Source: Branchipolynoe longqiensis (Eukaryota > Annelida > Polychaeta > Phyllodocida > Polynoidae). Taken from it: 64,000 nucleotides of DNA. The translations under genes were made by a program, and so were the position numbers. Of the stretch, positions 32,271 through 41,926 are shown piece by piece. Position 1 is the stretch's first letter, and every line of letters begins with the position of its first letter. The notes under the pieces were generated by a model. The model saw only the letters and a program-made list of their open reading frames with translations, made no database searches and was not told where the DNA came from. The stretch lies in contig CM059194.1 in assembly GCA_030323885.1 (NCBI GenBank), forward strand, positions 1 to 64,000, in the 5' to 3' direction.

Positions 32271-34630
32271 GTGCCGTTGAAATTTCAAGTAACGGCGCAC
32301 GGCACACTGATCTTGGGGAAGGAAGCGTGCGTGCAGCTGAACCTCATCCGACGCATAGAAGAGATTACAGTACAAACAAGAGAGGCGACTACATCCGTTG
32401 GGGCAGCAAACCATTTGGTAAAGAAATACGCTGACGTTTTCGCAGGGTTAGGCAATATTAAAAGTAATGCGAAAATCCATATTGATCATAATGTTGCTCC
32501 TGTAGTTGACCCTCCAAGGGATAGTATACAAAGTAAAGCAAGAACTGGACAAAAGTTAGATTTGGGGGTGATTGTTAAACAAGTAGAACCAACACCCTGG
32601 GTAAATTCAATAACTATTGTTAAAAAGCCAAATAAAATTAGAGTGTGTCTTGACCCAACCAAGATAATTAAAGCTATATTAACGACTCCCTACCCAACCA
32701 GAACGATAGAGGAAGTAATTGCAAATACTAGCAAGGCTAAATATTTTTTGATTATTGATGCCAATAAGGGTTACTGGCAGATAGAACTAGACGATGAAAG
32801 CTCTAAGTTATGTACCTTCAATCCGCCTTGGGGGCGTTTTAGATATACCCGATTACCCTTTGGAATTAAAACGGCAGGAGATATTTTTATTGGGGAAATG
32901 AATACGATATTAACCGGGTTACCAGGGGTAAATGTAATTGCTGATGACATATTAGTTTATGGGAACACCATCAAAGAGCACAATGAAAATTTAGAGAGAG
33001 TATTGATTAAAGCTAGACAAGCTGATTTGCGTCTGAACCCTGATAAATCGGTGATTTGTAAAACTGAGGTTAACCATGTAGGACATACTTTAACACAATA
33101 CGGACTTAAGCCAAATGCTGAACGTGTGCAGGCCATTGTTGAAATGCCAACCCCAACTAATAAAGCAGGCATCCAACGGTTCCTAGGAATGGTCGGATAC
33201 GTTGGGAAATTCATCCCGAATCTTTCAGAAATTTCCAAACCGATGAGACAAGTGTTACCTAAAAATGTAGTATGGTTCTGGCAACATGAACAAGAAAAGG
33301 CTTTTCAAACATTAAAACAATTATTAATAGCAGCACCGGTACTGAAGTATTATGATGTGAATGAGCAAATTACATTGCAAGTTAATGCTTCAAAATCAGG
33401 TTTAGGGGCCACCATTTTTCAACAAAAGAGACCAATTGCTATGGCATCTAAAGCATTGGATGATTGCCAAGCTAATTACGCGGTGATAGAAAAAGAGCTA
33501 TTAGCAGTGTGTTTTGGCTGTATCCGATTCCACGATTATGTCTATGGGAAAGAAGTAATAATTGAAACTGATCATAAGCCACTTGTGGCAATTATGGCAA
33601 AACCGTTGCATATGTTATCTGCCAGAATGCAACGGATGCAGATGAGGTTGCAAAACTATAACATTGTAATGAAATACATAAAAGGAGTGGAAATGTTCTT
33701 CGCAGATACTCTGTCACGAGCGCATACTAGCAACACAACCCCAAATCATTTGTTTGACAATGAAATTTCAATTGCCACTGTAGATATCGCATACAACATG
33801 GATGACCGCATTATAGAAGCTACCAAGACAGACATTGCCCTCACCGAGGTCACACGGTTAGTACAAGAGGGTTGGCCAAGCCAAAATAATTTAGTAAAAT
33901 CTTTTTTACATGTAAAGAGGAGATAGTTATGACAGATGGGATGCTATTTAAAGGGCAGCAAGTAATAATTCCAAGTAGTCTACACAAAGAAATGCTCAGT
34001 ATTATACATGAGACCTATCTGGGAATAATCAAGTGTAAACAGCTAGCAAGGGACAGCGTATTCTGGCCAGGTATGAACCGCTAAATTGAGGATTTGGTAG
34101 CACGTTGTGATACATGTCAAAATCATAGAAATTCTTTAAGTGCTGAGCCGATGATTCCTCATATCATACCAGACATACCATTTTGTAAAGTGGGGGTCGA
34201 TTTATTTCAATGCCATGGCAGAACATATCTGATTCTGGTAGATTATTATTCGAAATTTCCCGAAGTAACAGAGTTACACACGACTGATTCGAAAACAGTC
34301 ATTAAAGCCCTACAAGAAATTTTCGGGTGGTACGGTATACCAACCACATTGATATCAGACAACGGACCTCAATTTGCAAGTCAAGATTTCAAAAGCTTTG
34401 TAAAAAAGTACGATGTCAATCACATATGTTCGAGCCCATACTACCCTAAAAGTAATGGTCAGATAGAACGATATGTTCAAACGATAAAGACAATGATGAA
34501 AAAAGCACATGAGAATAATCAAGATTTCAATCTATATTTGTTGAACTACCGAAATACCCCTCTGAGACACATGAATGCCTCTCCGACACAACTACTTATG
34601 AGTCGCCGGCTACATTCTAAATTACCCTAA
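32271..34630 (+). pseudogene. Gypsy A reverse transcriptase, RNase H and integrase, broken
   Basis: An open frame of 551 codons (32271-33926) has RT motifs PWVNSITIVKK, RVCLDPTK, IIDANKGYWQI, LPFGIKTAGDIF and the catalytic VIADDILVYG. RNase H follows (VNASKSGLGATIF, ETDHKPL, FFADTLSRAH). A stretch present in element B is garbled at about 32510-32560. After a frameshift the integrase zinc domain reads HETYLG, with Tyr where B has His, and a TAA replaces Gln at about 34082. The core (34094-34630) keeps LVDYYSKFPE, LISDNGPQFAS and NGQIERY, so DD35E is intact. The C-terminal domain is cut off by element C at 34686. Confidence 0.85.
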
Positions 34631-34686
34631 AGTAAAACGTATTTGAAATCCCAAGCTCAGAAATCTAAAAAAAATTAAGTTCTCAG

Positions 34687-34821
34687 TGTGATGTATGTAA
34701 CCGCCCGACAAACCCGAAACCGAAACCCACAGTTGGCCGGCGGCACGAACTGCGCGTTGCCGAATAAAGCATTATGAAACCAGACGTCGTTGAGTAGAGT
34801 CGGTTCTTAATCACTATCACA
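34687..34821 (+). repeat. Gypsy C 5' LTR
   Basis: Begins tgtgatgtatgtaaccgccc, ends ctatcaca, and contains AATAAA (cgaataaagc). It is followed at once by the tggtgtcaga primer-binding site at 34822. Confidence 0.93.
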
Positions 34822-34849
34822 TGGTGTCAGACGCGAACCTGCAAACACT

Positions 34850-34980
34850 ATGGCACTGTTAGGGCTGAAGCCCCCAGGACATCTAAATCTAGATGGGAAT
34901 CAAGCGACCAGTTGGAGGAGTTGGTATCATGCATATAACATATATGCTACGGCCGCTGGAGTGCTAACAAGAAGTGAAAA
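34850..34980 (+). pseudogene. Gypsy C gag N-terminus
   Basis: Starts with ATG at 34850 (MALLGLKPPGHLNLDGN...), colinear with gag of B (MALSGLKPPLPLNLEGN). It reads for 43 codons to TRSEN and is then broken by the poly-C block. The rest resumes at 35442 with SVFLHVAGPEAQ. Comparison with A and B indicates only a few gag residues are missing at the break. Confidence 0.85.
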
Positions 34981-34983
34981 CCA

Positions 34984-35440
34984 ACACCCCCCCCCCCCCC
35001 CCCCCCTCCCCCCCCCCTCCCCCCCACCCCCCCACCCCCCACCCCCCCCCCCCCCCCCCCCCCTCTCCCCCCCCCCCCTCCCCCCCCCCCCCCCCCCCCC
35101 CCTCCCCCCCCCCACCCCCCCCCCCCCCCCCTCCCCCCCCCATACCTATAATAAAAACAACCACCAAAAACCACCCCCCAACCACACCCCCCCCCCCCCC
35201 CCCCCCCCCCCACCCAAACACCACCAACAAACCCAACCCCCCCAACCAAAAAAAACCAAACCCCCCCCCCCCCAAATACCCCCCCCCCCCCCCCCCCCCC
35301 CCCCCACAACACCACATATAAAACCCTCTCACACCCCCCCCCCCCCCCCCCCCCCCCACCCCCAAAACAAAACCAACAACTAAAGAAACCCTCCCTCCCC
35401 ACACACCCAACCCCCTTCCCCCTCCCCACCCCTCCCCCCC
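34984..35440. repeat. Poly-C low-complexity block inside gag of C
   Basis: About 455 bases of long C-runs with scattered T, A and short words (tacctataataaaaacaacc). The plus frame reads only Pro-rich junk and the minus frame Gly-rich junk. It lies at a point where gag should be continuous. It could be a C-tract expansion or a sequencing or assembly artefact. Confidence 0.85.
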
Positions 35441-35441
35441 C

Positions 35442-37283
35442 TTGTCAGTATTTCTACATGTGGCTGGTCCAGAAGCTCAGAAGATACATCAATCCATGAC
35501 ATTCAGTGCAGGCGACACGGATAAAATCGCACCCTTGAGAGACGCGTTCAGGAAGTACTGCGAGGGGAAAACCAACATAACAGTAACAAGATACAACTTC
35601 AACTCCTATAACCAAGGTAAGGAGTCAATGGACGCCTACATCAGGGAAGTACAGCACAAAGTACGGCAGTGTGAATACGGGGATCTAGAGGATTCAATGA
35701 TGTCCGATAGACTGGTGAGCGGTGTGAAATATAACACACTGCGGGACAGGCTATTGCAAACGCCAAAGTTGACGTTAGAACTCTGCGAAGACATGTGTCG
35801 GATGAGCGAACACAAAGGAAAGCAGTTAACAAGAAGCAGCGATACAGAATACGACGTGGACTTCGTACGGCAATACGACGCGAAAAAACAGCCAACAAGA
35901 CAGTATCGAAATCCTCAACAGCAGCGTCTCAACACGGCCAGAACAGACCAAGAGACAACCGGCACGAGTGCAGGAGTGCGCACCGAGTGCGCGTGGTGCG
36001 GGTATTCGCACAAAAACGACAGAGACGCGTGTCCAGCGAAAGGCAAGGCATGCGCAATATGCAAGAAGATAGGGCACTTTGCGCGCGTGTGTCACGGTAA
36101 AACAACAACAATAAATGAAATAGTATTAGACAAGCATGACAGCACAGATGTAGACGACTTCGTGCGGCAGGACGACGACTTGTTCATCGGAGCGATGTCC
36201 ACGGATGGACAGGATTCAACCGACATGTGGTTTGCAGACATCACGATAGGGCAACAGCACATCAACTTCAAACTGGACACAGGCTCTGAAGCCAATATCA
36301 TCCCGATCGGCGTCTTCACGAAAATAAAAGGCGCTCAACTCACAAACCCGCGATGCCAATTGGTCACATACTCAGGACAGAAGATTGTGCCCACGGGAGA
36401 AACATCGCTACAGATCAGAGGACAACGGTTACGATTCCAGGTGGTCGAAAAAGGATGTGCGATTCTGGGAAAGGACGCGTGTGTCCGGTTGCGGATCCTT
36501 TCCCGGATTGATGTGGTCGGTACACAAGACGAGGCCAACGGCTGCCAAGCGCAACAAATGGTAAAAACATTTAAAGATGTATTCACTGGACTCGGCACGA
36601 TCAAGGTCGATGCAAAAATACATGTTGACGAGAAATTCGAACCTGTAATAGAACCCCCCAGACGAATACCGCATGCCATAGAAAATAAAGTATGGGGGGA
36701 ACTGGACAGAATGATTGCATTGGGGGTGATTGTACAAGAAACGGAACCGACACCGTGGGTTAATTCAATTACAATAGTAAAAAAAGGTGACAAGATCAGA
36801 GTATGCCTAGACCTGAAAAAATTGAACAAGGCCATAAAAATGGGACCGTACCCTACAAGAACAGTCGAAGAGGTAATATCAAAATTAGAAGGGGCCAAAT
36901 ACTTCTCAGTAATAGACGCAAAGAGTGGATACTGGCAGATACAATTAGACACCAACAGCTCAAAGTTATGCACATTCAACACCCCCTGGGGCCGGTATAG
37001 ATACACGAGACTGCCATTTGGCATAAAATCAGCAGGGGACATATTCATTCATGAAATGAACAAGATACTAGAAGGCTTAAAGGGTGTCAATGTAATAACA
37101 GATGATATATTGGTGTACGGTAAGACTGTAAAGGAACACAATGAAAATCTCAGAGCTGTTCTTGAACGTGCCAGACAAGTAAACCTAAGACTAAATCCCG
37201 ACAAATCAACCATATGCAAAACAAGCGTAGACTACGTAGGTCATGTAATATCGGGCCATGGTATTAAACCAAACGAAGAATGA
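35442..37283 (+). pseudogene. Gypsy C gag C-terminal part, protease and RT
   Basis: One 613-codon frame. Capsid words FLHVAGPEAQKIHQS and EGKTNITVTRY are followed by two Cys clusters (CAWCGYSH..., CAICKKIGHFARVC) near codon 190-215, the protease FKLDTGSEANIIP near codon 280, and RT motifs PWVNSITIVKK, VCLDLKKL, VIDAKSGYWQI, LPFGIKSAGDIF and VITDDILVYG. It ends at TGA (37281-37283), where A has an Arg codon. CGA to TGA is the expected CpG decay. The downstream frame continues directly. Confidence 0.88.
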
Positions 37284-37301
37284 GTACAAGCCATTAATGA
37301 C

Positions 37302-38363
37302 ATGCCAACGCCGACAAGTAAACAAGCTGTACAACGATTCCTGGGAATGGTAGTGTACGTAGGAAAGTTCCTACCTAATCTAGCAGAAATGACAAAACCA
37401 CTAAGAATTCTAACAAACAAAGAAACTGCATGGCACTGGCAAGCAGAGCAAGAAAAAGCATTCAATAAGTTAAAACACATGATAACGCATGCGCCCGTAC
37501 TCAGGTTCTATGATGTATCAAAAACAATAACCCTACAGGTAGATGCATCGAAATCGGGGTTAGGAGCTGCACTGCTCCAGGAAGGGCGCCTGATCGCAAT
37601 GGCGTCAAAAGCTTTAGACGACACGCAAACCAGCACTGCTGTCATAGAAAAAGAGCTATTGGCCATCTGCTTTGGATGTAAGAAATTCCAAGTTGATGGA
37701 AAAGACTACATGTTGCTAGTAGATTACTTCTCAAAATTCCCAGAGGTAGTAGAACTAACAAATACCTCAAGCGAGGCAATAATATCACAATTAAAACAGA
37801 TATTTGGTAGGAACGGCATCCCGTCAATAATAGTCTCCGACAACGGACCACAATTCTCAAGTAGGGAATACAAAAACTTGGCCGAAGAATATGGGTTTAC
37901 ACCAACCTTTTCTAGCCCCATGCACCCACAAAGCAACGGGCAAGTAGAGCGCCACGTACAGACAATAAAAAACATGATCAAAAAGGCACGAGATGAAAAG
38001 AAAGACTACAACCTGTTTCTACTGAACTATAGAAACACACCGTTGCCCGAATTAGAAGCGTCACCCGCACAACTCTTGATGAGCCGTAGGTTAAGGTCTA
38101 AATTACCGACAATACCAAAACAACTAAAACCTCAAATAAAAATAATTACAAAAGAACAGATAGCAAACATTCAGAGCAAACAAAAGGAAAATTTTGACCG
38201 ACACGCAGGCAAACAACACAGACAAATAAACACAGGCGAACATGTCAGATACGTTACACACAAAGGAAAATGGGAGAAGAGTGTAGTAACAAAAACAAGC
38301 AATAACAACGGGAGGGAATATGATATAAGAAACACAAACGACAAAGTGTTAAAACGCAATTGA
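37302..38363 (+). pseudogene. Gypsy C RT tail, RNase H start and integrase core, internally deleted
   Basis: The 353-codon frame carries the RT thumb (RFLGMVVYVGKFLPNL) and the RNase H start (QVDASKSGLGAALL). At ICFGCKKF it jumps directly to QVDGKDYMLLVDYFSKFPE of the integrase core. About 700 bases present in A are absent, with the frame kept, so most of RNase H and the integrase zinc domain are lost. The core retains LVDYFS, IVSDNGPQF and NGQVERH. The C-terminal domain ends with GEHVRYVTHKGKWEKS. Confidence 0.88.
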
Positions 38364-39223
38364 AAGCACATATTCCCAACGAAGCAAAACCCTGAATACA
38401 ACCAAGCCCAAACGGCAACATCCGTAAACGCAAAACAGAATCAACCGCAGGGCCGCAACAATGGCTAAATAATCTATATAACAAGATATGGCCGAACAAG
38501 CAAACCCGTAGATAGATTCGGTCACCAATAAAGAACAATAGATAAGGCAGAACACCAATAAAACTGACAAATGCGGATAATGGACGAAGAACATAAAGAG
38601 TATCACATACAATTAACGCATGTATCGTACTCAAGATAACGGTACCCGCTTGAGGGCCAAAGTGCGAGAAACAAGAAAGGGTCACAAACTGTTCAAGCAA
38701 ACTTGTATTAGCATGAAATAAAATTGTAGCATAACATGTCGCATGAAAACGCATATAGTCTTAGATGAGTACTAAATACAGGACGCAGGATCGAACAGGG
38801 GAAGTCAATCATGCGCATGTGTAAAGGTATACATATAAATATACGTAGCAAAATGAGTCGAATGCGGCACATAGAACTTATCTACTATATACAAAAAAAT
38901 AAAAATAAAATAAAATAAAATAAAAGGGGAGATGGGATCGTCATGCAAGGCACAGTAAGCCACAAATGCGAACGAACTACCCATAACACATGAACCCTAA
39001 AAGCACGTACAAGGTTGGGGTCGGCACAGCGGAGCGCAGTAAATGTAAACGGATGAACGGCACAGCTGAGGTGCCACCACTATAAAAGCATGCTTGGCAA
39101 TATTAAGCCAAATCCGCACAGGTACAAGGGTGTCCACAGCTGAGGTGGCATCACTCCAAAAGAAGGTTGGAAATATAAACCAAGCCCCACAGGTACAATG
39201 GTGTTCGATTATAAAAAGGGAGA
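38364..39223 (+). other. Gypsy C 3' untranslated region and polypurine tract
   Basis: AC-rich non-coding DNA. An ~85-base imperfect tandem duplication (cacagctgaggtg...caggtacaa) lies at 39060-39205. The tract aaaaagggaga at 39213-39223 abuts the 3' LTR and is the likely plus-strand primer. Confidence 0.65.
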
Positions 39224-39358
39224 TGTGATGTATGTAACCGCCCGACAAACCCGAAACCGAAACCCACAGTCGGCCGGCGGCACGGGCTGCGCGTTGCCGA
39301 ATAAAGCATTATGAAACCAGACATCATTGAGTAGAGTCGGTTCTTAATCACTATCACA
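39224..39358 (+). repeat. Gypsy C 3' LTR
   Basis: The 135-base partner of 34687-34821. All five differences are transitions, and the ends TGTGAT and ATCACA are intact. Confidence 0.93.
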
Positions 39359-39363
39359 CTCAG

Positions 39364-40430
39364 GATACAAAAAATGCAAAAGTACTATTATGACAACAAA
39401 TCTGGGGGTAGTCATGTAATCCTAAAGGTGGCGGATAAGGTCAAATATAAAAACCGTGGAGGGGTTTGGAAAGCAGGCACATCACACGTTCAAATACAAA
39501 GGTGGCGGATAAGGTCAAATATAAAAACCATGGAGGGGTTTGGAAAGCAGGCTATCACACGTTCAAATACAAAGGTGGCGGATAAGGTCAAGTATAAAAA
39601 GCATGGAGGGGTTTGGAAAGCAGGCACATCACACGTTCAAATACAAAGGTGGCGGATAAGGTCAAATATAAAAACCATGGAGGGGTTTGGAAAGCAGGCA
39701 CTATCACACGTTCAAATACAAAGGTGGCGGATAAGGTCAAATATAAAAACCATGGAGGGGTTTGGAAAGCAGGCACTATCACACGTTCAAATACAAAGGT
39801 GGCGGATAAGGTCAAATATAAAAACCATGGAGGGGTTTGGAAAGCAGGCTATCACACGTTCAAATACAAAGGTGGCGGATAAGGTCAAATATAAAAACCA
39901 TGGAGGGGTTTGGAAAGCAGGCACTATCACACGTTCAAATACAAAGGTGGCGGATAAGGTCAAATATAAAAACCATGGAGGGGTTTGGAAAGCAGGCTAT
40001 CACACGTTCAAATACAAAGGTGGCGGATAAGGTCAAATATAAAAACCATGGAGGGGTTTGGAAAGCAGGCACTATCACACGTTCAAATACAAAGGTGGCG
40101 GATAAGGTCAAATATAAAAACCATGGAGGGGTTTGGAAAGCAGGCACTATCACACGTTCAAATACAGCAAATCCAAGAGATTACGAAATAACAAGTGGCC
40201 CAGGCCGGACAGTACACCGAAACAGAATACACATGTTCAAAATACCATCGGTTGTTCAAAACACTTTCCAACCCACAATCACTGCGGAAAAGCAACTGAG
40301 CGGTAAATGTATAAATAGAACAGTTACATGCAGGCTACCAACGCCCCCTAAAACGAACAGAATTCACTCAACGAGGAGTGGGCGAGTATCACGCCCACCA
40401 AGTTGGCTAGGAATAGGAGAGGGAAACTAA
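39364..40430 (+). pseudogene. Gypsy A integrase C-terminal domain expanded by tandem repeats
   Basis: After C, the A frame resumes with KMQKYYYDNK. The segment VADKVKYKNHGGVWKAGTIT, which corresponds to a single stretch in element B (IDDHIKYKTHEGKWRAGTIT), is then repeated about ten times to 40165. The normal ending follows: GRTVHRNRIHMF, RSGRVSRPPSWLGI and a stop at 40428-40430. Copies of 73 and 75 bases alternate, so the reading frame shifts between units. Confidence 0.85.
39420..40170. repeat. ~75-bp tandem repeat derived from integrase coding sequence
   Basis: Units contain tcacacgttcaaatacaaag, gtggcggataaggtcaaata, taaaaaccatggaggggttt and ggaaagcaggc(ac)ta. Copies are nearly identical, so the expansion is recent relative to the decay of the element. 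Confidence 0.92.
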
Positions 40431-40528
40431 AAATAAGTATGACTCAGGTGAGGTAAAACAATTAGCGACTGCACAGGGTTCAGCAATTACCGTGTGCGCA
40501 ATATACTAAAATAACTGAAACAATTACA

Positions 40529-40867
40529 GTTTGTTTGTTGTTGTTTTACATCCTAGCAACATCTAAGGTCATATCAGGACGGGTACCGACGTGTGACAGT
40601 GCGCACTCATGGCGACTTTACAGTGCTGTCCCACTGGGAAACCAGGCCGCCAGCACCATGACCTGGTATCCCACTCAGTCACATTATCCTGACACTGAGC
40701 ACACCAGTCCTTGCCCTCTCCTAATAATGCCGAGCGCCTGGCTAGGAAGCAACAAGTATCAATTTTTAAGTCATTGGTTTGACTCGACCAGGGGCCGAAC
40801 CCATGACCCCATGATCTACCAGCACGGGAGATGGACGCTCTAACTCATTCGGCCATCCCATCTGGTC
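40529..40867 (-). mobile_element. tRNA-derived SINE with 11-bp target duplication
   Basis: AAACAATTACA occurs at 40518-40528 and 40868-40878. On the minus strand the element starts ccagatgggatggccgaatg (A-box-like tggccgaatgagttag), has a B box gggttcggccc about 50 bases on, then a unique body ending in gtaaaacaacaacaaacaaa. A truncated relative lies at 48885-49035. It sits in the 3' untranslated part of Gypsy A. Confidence 0.88.
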
Positions 40868-40879
40868 AAACAATTACAC

Positions 40880-41357
40880 AAGTGTTCTAACTAATGTATA
40901 CAGGCTGGGTAAGATCCCAACCAAGCTAACAGTAGCGGATAAGTCATAGGAAAAAATAAAACCAGTTGTACTTGTAAGATTCACGTGTTAAAAGTGAATA
41001 GTGTTGCATAACACCGACAGGCAGGTTGCACATTGAATATTAAAACTGTTATAGCATAAAGTACGCTAAAATAATCTAAGCTGATTATATATATATATAT
41101 ATTATATTCAGTATAAAGCTATTTTGTCATAGTTTAAAAGGTTTTGGTGTTTTGAAATATGATATTGTCGATAGACAAAAGTGCGTTAGTTATTAAGTAT
41201 CAACCATGTTAGAATTTAATTTAATTTTCACTGTACTTTGCTAAAAATGAGCCAACACAAAGCAATCGTGATCGGTTAATTGTTGTAAATGTATAGCAAG
41301 TTTTAACTGTCATAAATGTTTATTTTCTAGAAAAAAAAAAAAAAGAGGGGGGGAAGA
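40880..41357 (+). other. Gypsy A 3' untranslated region and polypurine tract
   Basis: AT-rich non-coding DNA with a short (TA)n run near 41086-41102. It ends in an A-run and agaggggggggaaga directly before the 3' LTR at 41358, the expected plus-strand primer. Confidence 0.65.
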
Positions 41358-41480
41358 TGTATGAGACTGTGCGTATAGCTGGTGACCGCGGTGACGTCAC
41401 GACCAGGGGGGTGGGCTGGTGAAGGCCCAAAATAAACCACTTGCATCCTGGACGTCGAGAGGTTTGTTTGTCTTCATTGA
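41358..41480 (+). repeat. Gypsy A 3' LTR, main part
   Basis: Runs from tgtatgagactgtg to cttcattga, where element B enters. The last seven bases (tactaca) lie at 46045-46051 after B. It carries the same TGACGTCA and AATAAA as the 5' LTR. Confidence 0.88.
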
Positions 41481-41603
41481 TGTAGTGTAGTGAAAGCAGG
41501 CGAACACCGCGACGTCCAGTCTGTCAATGTCTTTATTTACTTCCAACCTATGACGTCATTCCCTTGAGTCACAAAGCTATGCGCACTGTACGCATACCTT
41601 ACA
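41481..41603 (-). repeat. Gypsy B 3' LTR
   Basis: 123 bases, TGTAAGG...ACTACA when read on minus. It contains the palindrome ATGACGTCAT and AATAAA (taaataaaga). The purine tract reading gaagaaaaaaaaaa and agaggggaaga adjoins it at 41604-41628. Confidence 0.93.
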
Positions 41604-41663
41604 TCTTCCCCTCTTTTTTTTTTTCTTCTTTTTTTTTTTAAGGATGTTTACAATGGTGACATA

Positions 41664-41706
<43 letters not shown>
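41664..41706. repeat. 43-base G homopolymer
   Basis: An uninterrupted G-run in the 3' untranslated part of Gypsy B. Like the C-block in element C, its length is likely to be unreliable in the assembly. Confidence 0.9.
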
Positions 41707-41707
<1 letters not shown>

Positions 41708-41926
41708 GGGGGCATATATGTACATAGAACAAAACTATCATACGGTATTGGAGGTAGGCAGATGAAGTCTCACAAAGCAGATCAGGAACACAGCGAACCA
41801 GGAACGACATAAAAATGGATGAACTTGTAACTAGTTAACTGATACATATTTATATACAGTGGGTGGGTCACACCTACAGCTAGGGCGGGACAATTGTTTT
41901 GCTCGCATTGTAATGACCACCTCAAG

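Larger units (their letters stand above)
34687..39358 (+). mobile_element. Ty3/Gypsy LTR retrotransposon C, nested in A
   Basis: LTRs 34687-34821 and 39224-39358 are each 135 bases and differ by five transitions (about 96% identity). The 5-bp duplication CTCAG flanks it (34682-34686 and 39359-39363). Element A coding resumes beyond with KMQKYYYDNKS, the integrase C-terminal region. C has the same tRNA-Leu PBS and a related but clearly diverged gag-pol. It is non-autonomous because of a deletion through RNase H and the integrase N-terminal domain, a stop, and a poly-C block. Confidence 0.93.

Noticed and set aside
34947..35429. Gly-rich and Pro-rich long frames in both directions
   Set aside because: They are translations of the poly-C block in element C and have no independent meaning.
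38254..38754. 166-codon minus hydrophobic frame opposite Gypsy C 3' region
   Set aside because: Antisense to element C coding and untranslated sequence, with biased composition. No supporting motif.
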